Positions 47,246 to 54,799 of a stretch of DNA of 64,000 nt are shown piece by piece. This stretch comes from Methylocystis sp. B8 (GTDB lineage Bacteria; Pseudomonadota; Alphaproteobacteria; Rhizobiales; Beijerinckiaceae). The notes beneath the pieces are model-generated. The model was not told the origin of the DNA. It worked only from the letters and a program-made list of their open reading frames with translations, and did no database searches. The stretch lies in contig NZ_VBTZ01000006.1 of the NCBI RefSeq assembly GCF_005771425.1, forward strand, positions 94,024 through 158,023. Direction: 5' to 3'. The first letter of the stretch is position 1. Each line of letters starts with the position of its first letter. The position numbers and the translations under genes were made by a program.

Positions 47246-47557
47246 ATGCAACTTTACGACGAGAAAGACCTCGAAAAAGCTTTTGAGGACGGCCGCCGCG
47301 AAGCCGCCTCCTCTTCCGGGGATATCGACGCCGCCTATGCCCGCGGAGTCGCTGCCGAGCGCGAGCGGATCAAAGGCGTGCTGACGAGCTCAGTCGCCGA
47401 GAGCGATCCCCGCACCGCCATCATGCTTGTGGTCAGCGGCGTCGACGCCACGCCCGAGAACATCGCCGCCGTCAATGAAGCGCGGCGCATCGCGGCCGAT
47501 GCAAGCTGGGCAGAGATCAACGCCAAGCGGACGGCATCGCCCGGTCGCTCGTTTTAA
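47246..47557 (+). CDS. Small protein resembling phage protease/scaffold tail (1)
   Basis: 103 residues. The core ARGVAAERERIKGVLTSSVA followed by ESDPRTAIMLVVSGVDATPE and NIAAVNEA matches the spacing of the C-terminal segment of phage S49/ClpP-type prohead proteases (ERxRIxxIL, then xAEGRxxLAxxLA, then SxExAxxLL). There is no protease domain. AAGGAGG lies 7 bp before the ATG. Confidence 0.55.
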   Translation: MQLYDEKDLEKAFEDGRREAASSSGDIDAAYARGVAAERERIKGVLTSSVAESDPRTAIMLVVSGVDATPENIAAVNEARRIAADASWAEINAKRTASPGRSF

Positions 47558-47571
47558 GAGGAGAAACGACA

Positions 47572-47901
47572 ATGTCGACCTACGACAACGATCCGCACTT
47601 CGTCGCCTCTCTCGGCGCCGCACTCACCAAAGAGCGAGCCGACGGCCACAACAGCGCTTATCTCGAAGACTTCGCCGCCGCCTTCACGAAGTCCTACGCC
47701 GAGGGGCGCATCGCATACCGACTGCGCTGCAAAGCGATCATTGAGTCGCCGGAAGCGAAAGGCAGAGAGGTGCAGGCGAAGCACCTCGCCCTCGAAACCG
47801 ACATGACTGCCGAGCAGGCGATCGCGCTCCTGCGCACCATGGCCTCCTCGTCGTCCATCGGCGCGCGTGCTGCCGAGACGATCATCTCTCGACCGCTTTG
47901 A
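47572..47901 (+). CDS. Small protein resembling phage protease/scaffold tail (2)
   Basis: 109 residues, 14 bp after its neighbour, with the same motif in clearer form: RLRCKAIIESPEAKGREVQA followed by KHLALETDMTAEQAIALLRT. This again matches the scaffold-like C-terminus of prohead proteases. The N-terminus (FVASLGAALTKERADGHNSA) is unlike the neighbour. GAGGAGAAA precedes the ATG. Confidence 0.55.
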   Translation: MSTYDNDPHFVASLGAALTKERADGHNSAYLEDFAAAFTKSYAEGRIAYRLRCKAIIESPEAKGREVQAKHLALETDMTAEQAIALLRTMASSSSIGARAAETIISRPL

Positions 47902-48255
47902 ACGGGATTGCCGCGCTTCGCTCCTGTTGCGCGGCGATGACGGGCGGGCGGCGCTTGCAGACCGCCGTCCGCCCCAAGCCAACAAGGATTGCGTCCGCAC
48001 TCGCCGCAATGGTGTGGACGCAACCGGGGCGAGCAGGACACCCGATCGTCATCCTGCTCGCCCTACACCAACGAAGGCGCAAGGCATTGGAATGCAATGC
48101 TTTTATTTTTAAGGTTCCTTTCGAAGCATTCGCTTTGGGGCACGGCGCGGAGGGCCGATTTTCGCGCGTGAAAAAAAAGTGAATTTTTCCACTTGGGTTG
48201 GGAATAGGGAAAGCCGATAAATGCCGCCTCGTAGCCCTTAGACAATCCACCCGGC
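47902..48255. other. Intergenic region of the element with stem-loops
   Basis: No supported gene. It contains a perfect 12-bp stem-loop (GGGCGAGCAGGA 48027-48038 with TCCTGCTCGCCC 48052-48063) and a GC-rich inverted repeat at about 47941-47974. They may end the leftward operon transcript, although T-runs are weak. GC appears to drop to the right of this region. Confidence 0.55.
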
Positions 48256-48465
48256 ATGGTCGAGGTCGGCGACGTGCTCAACGACTTCGAGCTAATGCTT
48301 GCAGAAATTCGCCACGATCTGGAACGCAGCTTGGCGTCGTTCGCTATGAGCGGTGACGAACACGACGCCGAGCTGCGCGCGATTGATCCCGCGGTAAAGA
48401 GAACCTGCGTCCATTTTGAAACCCGGCTTACAAAAGCATTGGAGCGTCACGACACGCCAGGATAA
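48256..48465 (+). CDS. Small hypothetical protein (weak)
   Basis: 69 residues, helical and acidic (LNDFELMLAEIRHDLERSLA). No good ribosome-binding site. It may be a real small gene of the element or a chance frame. Confidence 0.35.
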   Translation: MVEVGDVLNDFELMLAEIRHDLERSLASFAMSGDEHDAELRAIDPAVKRTCVHFETRLTKALERHDTPG

Positions 48466-48757
48466 TAACGGCCAGATGTCCGTCTAATGCTGTTTCTTGA
48501 AGAAATGCTCCGGCCGAGCGAATTTCAAAAGGCGTCAGACGATTAATCTCAAATAGGAGTTCCACCGGCCCGCGCCATCCTCATGCACGTGCGCGAGATC
48601 CATCGTGGGGCTGCGGAAGGCATGTCAGGGGAAAGGGCTGCGGGGCCGGTGTATCTTCTTCGTTGTGAAAGACGGCCAGCGATCGGCGCAAAACCTTTGA
48701 CGCAGGCGTCTCCATCGGTTCAAATACTGCGAAAATTAACTATTCAAAGGGATTCGT

Positions 48758-49111
48758 ATGAGCGAATCTGTGGATGGTTTCTTCACTGCATTTTTGACCG
48801 GAAAGGCAGGAAGCGGCTTTTCGATGTTCGTCATCCGCAAGGGAAAGCTTGTGGGATCCGATATGCTTGGTGCTGTTTACGACGGACGCATCGAACAAGA
48901 CGGCGCGGACGCCTACAAGGTCATATTAGGCGTTCGACTGCCGCCCAATCTTCCTTTGATTCAAGGCGGGATGAGCGGTCCTTTTGGTGACACTTATGAG
49001 ATGAGTTTCAATCTGCCGCACGAGTTTACTTCTCAGAGCTTCGTGCGGATTGACACCAAGCACGGACCGCTCAATGCGAAGATCGTGAAAATTCGAGCCT
49101 TAGATGATTGA
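48758..49111 (+). CDS. GrlR-like small beta-barrel protein
   Basis: 117 residues. The N-terminal pattern FFTAFLTGKAGSGFSMFVIR followed by KGKLVGSDMLGAVYDGRIEQ resembles the GrlR fold (x-F-x-G-x-G-V-V-V-L-x-D-G-x-I-x-G-G-D). Related proteins are small eight-stranded barrels of mostly unknown role. Codon use is AT-richer than the left half of the element. The stop overlaps the next start by 8 bp, so the two genes form a unit. The family call is tentative. Confidence 0.5.
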   Translation: MSESVDGFFTAFLTGKAGSGFSMFVIRKGKLVGSDMLGAVYDGRIEQDGADAYKVILGVRLPPNLPLIQGGMSGPFGDTYEMSFNLPHEFTSQSFVRIDTKHGPLNAKIVKIRALDD

Positions 49112-49676
49112 TATTGACCCGCAAGCGCTGAGCGCCGTCGCCGCAACTGCGTCAGCGCTTGCTGCTGCTCTTTCGGTTTACGCTACGTGGCGTGGGCCTC
49201 AAGCCGCTGCAACGCTTGCTGAAATGATGCGTCGAGACTCTGAGAAAAGCCAAGAGCGCCAGCGCCAAAAGTTCATCATCTTTACAACTCTGATGCAGGA
49301 GAGATCAGCCGTCTATACCGAGAATGCGGTGCGCGCGCTCAACTTGATTGATGTTGTATTTCATGATTCCAAGCCGGTCCGGGAGGCATGGGCAGAGTTA
49401 TACCTTGCGTTCAATTCGCAGCAAGTTGCGCACGGACAAGGTTTCGATGAAAAATTACGAAGGCTGTTAGCGACGATGGCCAATGACATTGGTCTTGGCG
49501 ATAAATTCGGTGCCACTGACTTGAGCAGAGTTTATATCCCAAACGCGTTGCAACAAGAGCGTATCATCCGCGACATGGAACGACAGCAAGCCCTCGCTCG
49601 ACTTCAGGCAAACATGCCGCCGTCCGCCAACACAGCGCCCCCGGTAACCAATCTATTCCCTCCCGCCCCAGAGTAA
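49104..49676 (+). CDS. DUF6680-like membrane-anchored protein
   Basis: 190 residues. One N-terminal hydrophobic helix (about 8-27) is followed by a cytoplasmic helical domain. The stretch RQKFIIFTTLMQERSAVYTE followed by NAVRALNLIDVVFHDSKPVR and EAWAELYLAF fits the DUF6680 pattern (FxTLMxxR, VxALNxIDVxF, VxxAW). Function unknown. Overlap with the GrlR-like gene suggests joint expression. Confidence 0.6.
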   Translation: MIDIDPQALSAVAATASALAAALSVYATWRGPQAAATLAEMMRRDSEKSQERQRQKFIIFTTLMQERSAVYTENAVRALNLIDVVFHDSKPVREAWAELYLAFNSQQVAHGQGFDEKLRRLLATMANDIGLGDKFGATDLSRVYIPNALQQERIIRDMERQQALARLQANMPPSANTAPPVTNLFPPAPE

Positions 49677-49838
49677 GAACTGAGGCCGTTGTCGAGCCTA
49701 TGAAATATTGGGGGGACGCAAAAAAAGCCAGCTCGCTGCGTCCGCCTCCGCGCTGACAAGCTGCTCGACGATTTGCAGAAGGCGGCCGGCGGGAGGCCGT
49801 CCCGCCATGTGATTGCACCGCCTTGCGCAATTCCCTTT

Positions 49839-50063
49839 TTAACGGCCCGCAGATGGGCGCCAGCCCTTCCGCTGTATCCAGCGGTAATAGGCTCGCGCAT
49901 CTGATTGATACAGGCCGAGCGCCGCGGCTATGATGGGGACCACGCTCTCCATAGGCTTGTCGGTGTGGCGAGCCATAATCTCGTAGGCCAATTGACGCTT
50001 GGTAATTATACTCAGTCCTTTCCTCGCCAGCGGCCTTGGCGCTTCGCGCCCCTCTCGCAGCAA
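49839..50063 (-). CDS. Small phage-type hypothetical protein
   Basis: About 74 codons on the minus strand. The convincing part is KRQLAYEIMARHTDKPMESV followed by VPIIAAALGLYQSDARAYYR and WIQRKGW, which looks like a folded helical protein. The start is uncertain: the open frame offers TTG at 50063, while a GAGGAAAGG site lies just before codons for the KRQLAYE part with no ATG. It may be decayed at its 5' end. Confidence 0.45.
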   Translation of the reverse strand: MLREGREAPRPLARKGLSIITKRQLAYEIMARHTDKPMESVVPIIAAALGLYQSDARAYYRWIQRKGWRPSAGR

Positions 50064-50506
50064 CGCAATAAGCCGCTCGCGCGTTATCTTGCAAGCTCCG
50101 CCGGTATGAAATTACGCAATATGACCGGGTCCGAAACTGACCCAGTCTTTGGCGGCCTGCCGCCATTGTTAGACGGATGCGCGCAACTCCGCGAGCCGTC
50201 TTTCGGCGATGGCGGCAACGAGGCGGAACTGCGTGACGTCGTCAGCGCCCGGTGCCTAGTCGGCGGCGTTGTTCATTCGCTCTAGAACGGAATTTAGCGT
50301 GTCATTCCCGAGTCTGATGCTCACCAGAATCTTACGAGATCGCGACGTGAGCGATCTACGACTGCCCAGCCTTTCCGAGAAGTCATCCACTCAGCAAATC
50401 ATTGACCATCAATTTTTATTGGATAGCATCCTGTTTCCCTAAGACGCATCAGCATATCTCAGTTCAACTTTCCAAGTGATCTCTTGTAATGATTCGGGAG
50501 GGAAAT
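50064..50506. other. Region with decayed minus-strand reading frames
   Basis: About 440 bp without an intact gene. On the minus strand near 50160-50270 a stretch reads DDVTQFRLVAAIAERRLAEL, in frame with an ATG but interrupted by a TAG six codons after it, so it looks like a broken small gene. The right part (50290-50500) is AT-rich and probably holds the promoter of the next gene. Confidence 0.45.
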
Positions 50507-51661
50507 ATGGGCGATCTATCCTTGGAGGATTTCAACACTGCAACAGCGTCAACGGTATTGGCGGGTCGCAGTGAAGCTGACGGCTCCTTCAATGGCGACG
50601 TCGTCTTAGCAGTCGAAGCTCAGACATTGGCTGATCACGCAGTTGCCGGCATCAGAACAGTCGGACAGGGAGCGCCCGCACTGCTCGGGCTTGGACAGGG
50701 AGCACCCGCGCTGCTCGGGCTTTCTGATAATGCGGGAGTCGTCGGCGTCGGAACCGCTGGCGTTATTGGTCGGACGGATAACAAACGTTCAAGACTTCCC
50801 CCGACATTCGACAATGTAGGTGTGCTTGGCAGCTCATTCGGGGACCAATTAGCGGCAGGAATGATCGGAGAAAGCGACGTCGGATATGGGGTATATGCGG
50901 TAACGACAGCGGGCACTGGGGTCCGAGGCGACTCCGACAACGTTGGCGTTATGGGTTCTGGCCTCAACAGATTTGGGGTCGTAGGGCAATCGTTAGGATC
51001 GGGTGTCTTTGGACTTGGCGGCACAGTTGGAGTGAGAGGTCAGGCGGATAGGCCAGCTTGTAACGGCGTGTGGGGCAGCAGTGATAATGGAATTGGCGTT
51101 TTAGGCACCTCCCTCAAGAACGTTGGAGTTTACGGACAGTGCGGCGCACGGCCACGCACTCCGGGCGTTGCCGCGGGGTTTTTCGTGGGCCCTGTAATCG
51201 TAGTTGGCAGCTTCACCGCTTACGGGGCAAAGAGTGCCGCCGTGCCGTGCGACGATGGCACGTATCGTCTGTTATACGCGGTAGAAAGTCCTGAAAGCTG
51301 GTTCGAGGACTTCGGCGATGCCCAGCTTGAATCTGGCAAGGCGAGGGTGGACTTGGACCCTAAATTCGCTTCCTGCATCAAAGCCAAAGGGTATCATGTC
51401 TTTCTGACTGCCTGCAGTGACTGCAATGGTCTCTATGTCTCACGAAGAGATAAGACAGGCTTTGAAGTGCGTGAGAGCCAACGCGGAAAAAGCAACGCGC
51501 GCTTTTCATTCCGGATCGTTGGCAAGCGGAAGGATATTTCCGCTGAAAGGTTCGCTTCGGCACCATCCTCAAACGATCTCCTGAAAGCAGTCGAACCGTC
51601 ATTGAAGTGTGAACGCTTTAAGATGCCAGAACAACCGAAGCGCCGGAAAAAGCGGCTCTGA
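50507..51661 (+). CDS. GVxG-repeat beta-helix-like protein
   Basis: 384 residues. A central repetitive region (about 60-215) has the G(V/I)xGxS...GVGVxGxS rhythm of beta-helical or fibre-like proteins. A compact C-terminal domain (AVPCDDGTYRLLYAVESPES, WFEDFGDAQLESGKARVDLD, then YHVFLTACSDCNGLYVSRRD and GFEVRE) is widespread in bacterial hypothetical proteins with such repeats. A ten-residue unit GQGAPALLGL is duplicated in tandem (50667-50728). The ATG at 50507 has GGGAGGG upstream. No signal peptide. Possible roles: adhesin, tail-fibre-like or structural; not determinable. Confidence 0.7.
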   Translation: MGDLSLEDFNTATASTVLAGRSEADGSFNGDVVLAVEAQTLADHAVAGIRTVGQGAPALLGLGQGAPALLGLSDNAGVVGVGTAGVIGRTDNKRSRLPPTFDNVGVLGSSFGDQLAAGMIGESDVGYGVYAVTTAGTGVRGDSDNVGVMGSGLNRFGVVGQSLGSGVFGLGGTVGVRGQADRPACNGVWGSSDNGIGVLGTSLKNVGVYGQCGARPRTPGVAAGFFVGPVIVVGSFTAYGAKSAAVPCDDGTYRLLYAVESPESWFEDFGDAQLESGKARVDLDPKFASCIKAKGYHVFLTACSDCNGLYVSRRDKTGFEVRESQRGKSNARFSFRIVGKRKDISAERFASAPSSNDLLKAVEPSLKCERFKMPEQPKRRKKRL

Positions 51662-51748
51662 GCCTGCGACGCAAAGATCGTCTCGATCTGTCGACGTCGT
51701 CGATGACCCATCGCTCACAGAACGATCGCCGCCGAATTCAGCGTTTCG

Positions 51749-52042
51749 ATGCGCGTAGGCGGAGTTCGAGCGGCGGGGGAAACCGTATCGAGATGGGAGA
51801 GTGAGGCCCAGCCGATGGGCGCTTCCGCGGAGAAAGTCCTGCGCCTCGTCGTCTGCGAAGAACTCAAAGAGCAGGCGCCGGGCGTCACATATAATGCGGC
51901 TATGCTCGCAAGCCTGGAAATCACTGACCCGTGGCGCGATGATCCAAACTATGAAGCGCCGCCGATCGAATTCATTTTCGGTCGCCTAAAAGAGCAATCC
52001 GGCAAGATTGTCGAGGCGTGGGATACCAGACTCGCCGCGTGA
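51749..52042 (+). pseudogene. Truncated MqsA/YgiT-type HTH regulator
   Basis: 97 codons. ETVSRWESEAQPMGASAEKV followed by LRLVVCEELKEQ matches the recognition helix and tail of MqsA-type antitoxin/HTH proteins (TVSRWExGxxPxxxxAxxLLRL). The N-terminal helix-turn-helix and zinc part that should precede it is missing or scrambled (MRVGGVRAAG). No toxin gene is adjacent. Probably a remnant, though a short active form cannot be excluded. Confidence 0.5.
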
Positions 52043-52108
52043 TCCCACAACAAAAACGTCCCGCCGTTACATCCACGGTCGGGCTTTGAGGTCTGCTATG
52101 CTGCCGGC

Positions 52109-52774
52109 ATGTGCGGCCGGTTTACGCAGCATCTGTCTTGGGAAGAGCTCCAGCGCCTCGCCGATCTGATCGGCCAGCCGCGCAATCTCGCGCCGCGCTA
52201 TAACATCGCCCCCACCACGCAGATTGAGGTCATTCGGCCTACGGCAGCCGGCAACGAGCTCGTTCCGATGCGCTGGGGACTTGCGCCGTCTTGGTGGAAA
52301 AAGCCGCTGGGCGCGCTTCCTGCAACGTTCAACGCCCGCGCCGAGACGGTCGCCGAGAAGCCGATGTTCCGATCGGCGTTCAAGTCGCGACGCTGCGTCA
52401 TCCCGGCGTCCGGGTTTTACGAATGGACCGGCAAGCCCGGCGCGAAGACGCCGCATTATTTCTCATCGCCTGACGGCCGGCTGCTTGCGTTGGCCGCTCT
52501 ATGGGAAAGCTGGCGTGATCCCGAGAGCGACGCGAAGGTCGACTCGGCGACCATCATCGTCGGACCGGCGAACGAATGGATGCAGCGCTTTCACAATCGA
52601 ATGCCGGTCATTCTCGACTGGCGCGACGTCAGCGCATGGATGACGGGCGACGATCCCGGCACGCTGTTGCGGCCTGCGCTGGAAGACGCCTTGCAAGAGT
52701 GGGTTGTTTCGTCGCGCGTCAACCGCTCGGGCGTCGCCGACGATGATCCTGCGCTTATCCTGCCGGTCGCGTGA
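52109..52774 (+). CDS. SOS-response-associated peptidase (SRAP/YedK/HMCES)
   Basis: 221 residues. SRAP proteins crosslink through Cys2 to abasic sites in single-stranded DNA and protect them. All key residues are present: Cys2 (MCGRFTQ), Asn75 (FNARAET), Glu105 (SGFYEW) and His162 (RFHNRMPVIL). Length is normal. It is coupled by 4 bp to a small downstream gene. Carriage by a mobile element fits the need to protect ssDNA. A broken paralogue lies at 37980-38116. Confidence 0.93.
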   Translation: MCGRFTQHLSWEELQRLADLIGQPRNLAPRYNIAPTTQIEVIRPTAAGNELVPMRWGLAPSWWKKPLGALPATFNARAETVAEKPMFRSAFKSRRCVIPASGFYEWTGKPGAKTPHYFSSPDGRLLALAALWESWRDPESDAKVDSATIIVGPANEWMQRFHNRMPVILDWRDVSAWMTGDDPGTLLRPALEDALQEWVVSSRVNRSGVADDDPALILPVA

Positions 52775-52989
52775 CGGCGACAGCGCCTTACGCCCTGCCG
52801 TTGCGCGTGCGCAAGATCGGCGAGTCCTACGTCGTCGCCGACCTAAACGGCATTGCGCTCGCCTATGTCTATTTCGAAGACGAGCCGACCCGGCGTGGAA
52901 TCGCCAAACGGCTCACTTCGGATGACGCCAAGGCGGTTGCGCAGACGATCGCTCGGGCGCTGACGGAGGACGCGAAGAATGGCTCATAG
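52771..52989 (+). CDS. Small hypothetical protein coupled to SRAP
   Basis: 72 residues, GTG start overlapping the SRAP stop (GTGA). Sequence: LPLRVRKIGESYVVADLNGI, then ALAYVYFEDEPTRRGIAKRL, a small alpha/beta-looking protein. Function unknown. Confidence 0.6.
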   Translation: MTATAPYALPLRVRKIGESYVVADLNGIALAYVYFEDEPTRRGIAKRLTSDDAKAVAQTIARALTEDAKNGS

Positions 52990-53034
52990 GAAAGCCGAAA
53001 AAGGAAGGAAAAGGAACGCGGTAGTGTCTTAATT

Positions 53035-53286
53035 TTATCGCTCGTGAGTTTTTGTTGGACTGTTTGGGCAGCCAGGTCCAAGAGTCATGCTCCCGCACCA
53101 CCTGCATTTGTTCCCGCTGCCATGACGGTGTCGACCCGTTGGACTGTTTGGGCAGCCCTGACCGTAGGCCATTGAGTTGCAATACTCGCAATGTCGAGAA
53201 TCTGTTGCATGTTGATGGCGCTTGTTCGGGCTATTCGGACACCCAGAGCCAAAAGCGATTGACCCGCAATAGACACACTTACTCAT
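53035..53286 (-). CDS. Triple CCCH zinc-finger mini-protein
   Basis: 83 residues made almost entirely of three tandem repeats with C-x2-C-x8-C-x7-H spacing: C4-C7-C16-H24, C33-C36-C45-H53 and C61-C64-C73-H81. Each repeat reads C-x-[YW]-C-[GN]-S-[IM]-[AT]-[FYL]-G-x-G-C-P-N-S-P. The spacing strongly implies one zinc per repeat. AAGGG lies before the ATG at 53286. It is convergent to the SRAP pair. I know of no named function for it; nucleic-acid or protein binding is the obvious guess. Confidence 0.72.
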   Translation of the reverse strand: MSKCVYCGSIAFGSGCPNSPNKRHQHATDSRHCEYCNSMAYGQGCPNSPTGRHRHGSGNKCRWCGSMTLGPGCPNSPTKTHER

Positions 53287-53419
53287 TGTTTTGCCCTTTG
53301 CTCCGTCACGATTGCCGCTCTAACTGCATCGCGCGCTAGCGAAGAACGTTGTCCGCGACGTGATCGTATCGGATTGAACGCCGCCTAAGCTAGCTCGCCC
53401 GCCTTCCCGACGAAGCCAA

Positions 53420-53453
53420 AACGCCCCCCGCTTACATCCGGCGTCGGGGCGTT
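53420..53453 (-). terminator. Stem-loop, possible terminator for minus-strand small ORF
   Basis: AACGCCCC (53420-53427) pairs exactly with GGGGCGTT (53446-53453); in minus sense TTTTGG overlaps and follows the stem. It lies about 40 bp after the stop of the 55-codon ORF at 53491-53658. Confidence 0.4.
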
Positions 53454-53490
53454 AAGTGCGACGGCGGGGGGCCGTCGGCTTGTTGTGAAT

Positions 53491-53658
53491 CTACGTGCGC
53501 GACCGCACGAATGCAATCGCGCCTGGCCGTTTGCTCGCCCGCAAAAGCGACTCCGCAAGGGCGAGAAAACGGCAGGCGTTAGCGCCCTCGGCGGCCCGCA
53601 GTAGGCCCTCCGCAAGCACCGCCCAAGCGAGGCGGCGGAGGCCGTCGTAACTCGTCAT
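53491..53658 (-). CDS. Small helical protein, 55 residues
   Basis: The minus-strand frame reads MTSYDGLRRLAWAVLAEGLL, then RAAEGANACRFLALAESLLR and ASKRPGAIAFVRSRT. It is a plausible amphipathic helical mini-protein. Its ATG overlaps (ATGA) the stop of an upstream frame ending ARKYGFEVVDLSGEPLA (53655-53885), the usual sign of translational coupling. Function unknown. Confidence 0.45.
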   Translation of the reverse strand: MTSYDGLRRLAWAVLAEGLLRAAEGANACRFLALAESLLRASKRPGAIAFVRSRT

Positions 53659-53885
53659 GCCAGCGGCTCCCCGCTAAGGTCCACAACCTCAAACCCATAC
53701 TTGCGCGCGCGGAGGCGAGCATGGAACGTCGCCGTCACCCCAGGCAGTTTATCGAGAGATCTGAGAGCGAGGAATATCTGCATAAAGCGGCTTGGTCTGT
53801 AGTTAACCGGCAGCTCCGACGAGCGGAAAAGAAACGTCGGGGTGCTCTCTATGACGACCTTGTAGCGATGGTCTTCGCGTTCCAC
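53655..53885 (-). pseudogene. Upstream partner of the 55-residue ORF, probably truncated
   Basis: Only the C-terminal part (FHARLRARKYGFEVVDLSGE) looks like protein. The rest lies antisense to the HEPN-like gene and appears to be chance sequence. The end of this frame is coupled by ATGA to the next small ORF. It may be the stump of a phage gene cut by arrival of the AT-richer segment that starts near 53730. Confidence 0.35.
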
Positions 53886-54344
53886 AGCATTGAAGGCTAT
53901 TTGAATTTCGTCGGAGAGAAGATCGCTCCGGACCTATGGAAAAACGAAAAACACGAATTCGGAAACGACCTCTACAAGAAACTCAAAGCGATATGTGAGC
54001 GCTGTGAGATCGACCCCCCAGAGAAGTCGAAGTGTCCGTACTCCACGATCGAGGCACTGAAGGATTTGCGCAATAAAATGACGCATCCGAAAACACACAG
54101 GGCAAAAGAGGAAACCAAATTCACTGATGGTCAAGAACCGGAAATATTTTCCCCGACGCACCTAGAAACACTCGTCAGTCACGAAAAAGCGCTTCTAGCG
54201 CGCGATGATGTGAGAAAAATTGCAGATCTCATCCACCCCGCCGCCAGAGGTCGATTTCCTGACTCCGGACTGGGCTCAGATCCATTCGATGGAATCACAT
54301 CGATGCGTAATTCAAGCACGAGTCTGCTTAGCGACGATCCCTGA
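53721..54344 (+). CDS. HEPN-like protein (candidate RNase)
   Basis: 207 residues. The predicted four-helix core (about 15-125) contains DDLVAMVFAFHSIEGYLNFV and then IEALKDLRNKMTHPKTH, where R117-x4-H122 fits the HEPN motif (RX4-6H). HEPN domains are RNases in toxin-antitoxin, abortive-infection and CRISPR systems, and also occur in non-catalytic proteins. A GGAGG site 5 bp before the ATG supports the start. Codons are AT-richer than neighbours, suggesting recent transfer. No antitoxin-like gene (MNT/nucleotidyltransferase) is adjacent. Confidence 0.55.
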   Translation: MERRRHPRQFIERSESEEYLHKAAWSVVNRQLRRAEKKRRGALYDDLVAMVFAFHSIEGYLNFVGEKIAPDLWKNEKHEFGNDLYKKLKAICERCEIDPPEKSKCPYSTIEALKDLRNKMTHPKTHRAKEETKFTDGQEPEIFSPTHLETLVSHEKALLARDDVRKIADLIHPAARGRFPDSGLGSDPFDGITSMRNSSTSLLSDDP

Positions 54345-54425
54345 AACTGATAGTTAACCGGATGCCCCAGGCGCGAAGCTGAAAAAAGGCCCGCGGCCAT
54401 GAACCGAGGGCAAGGCGGCGAGACG

Positions 54426-54527
54426 TCAGTGCTGAAGCAGCAGCATGGCGCCGCCCAAAATCACGGCGACCACGACGGACGCGATCACTGCGTTAGCAAT
54501 GGGAGGGGCGATCGGAGCGCGGGTCAT
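54426..54527 (-). CDS. Very small single-TM protein, 33 residues
   Basis: Minus-strand frame MTRAPIAPPIANAVIASVVV, then AVILGGAMLLLQH. One clear transmembrane helix with a short N-terminal Pro-rich part. The ribosome-binding site is weak. Small hydrophobic proteins of this kind occur in phages and type I toxins; no antisense RNA was identified. Confidence 0.4.
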   Translation of the reverse strand: MTRAPIAPPIANAVIASVVVAVILGGAMLLLQH

Positions 54528-54799
54528 ACGAAAATCTCTAAACGCAAGTGGACCAAACGTCGATTAGGCACGTCGCCGCAAGCGTCCAGACGGAAGTGAT
54601 CCTCATCCCGGAGAATGGCGGCGAACCGTGGGCCGCGCCATTCATCCGGCTCGCCTCGTAATGGGGCCTCATCCCGCTGGACAGCATCCCTTCTTATGCT
54701 AACCTTCGGCCGCGCCGAAATGACGCACGTCACCACTTATGGGTGATAGAAAAATGTCTGAAGACAAAGACTTGTGCGAGAAACAAAAGGGAGGCGGTC

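Noticed and set aside
47941-48063. Stem-loops considered as strong terminators
   Set aside because: No convincing T-runs follow the stems; kept only as structures within the intergenic entry.
48583-48990. Open frame preceding and overlapping the GrlR-like gene
   Set aside because: Out of frame with the better-supported 48758 gene, low-complexity composition and no ribosome-binding site.
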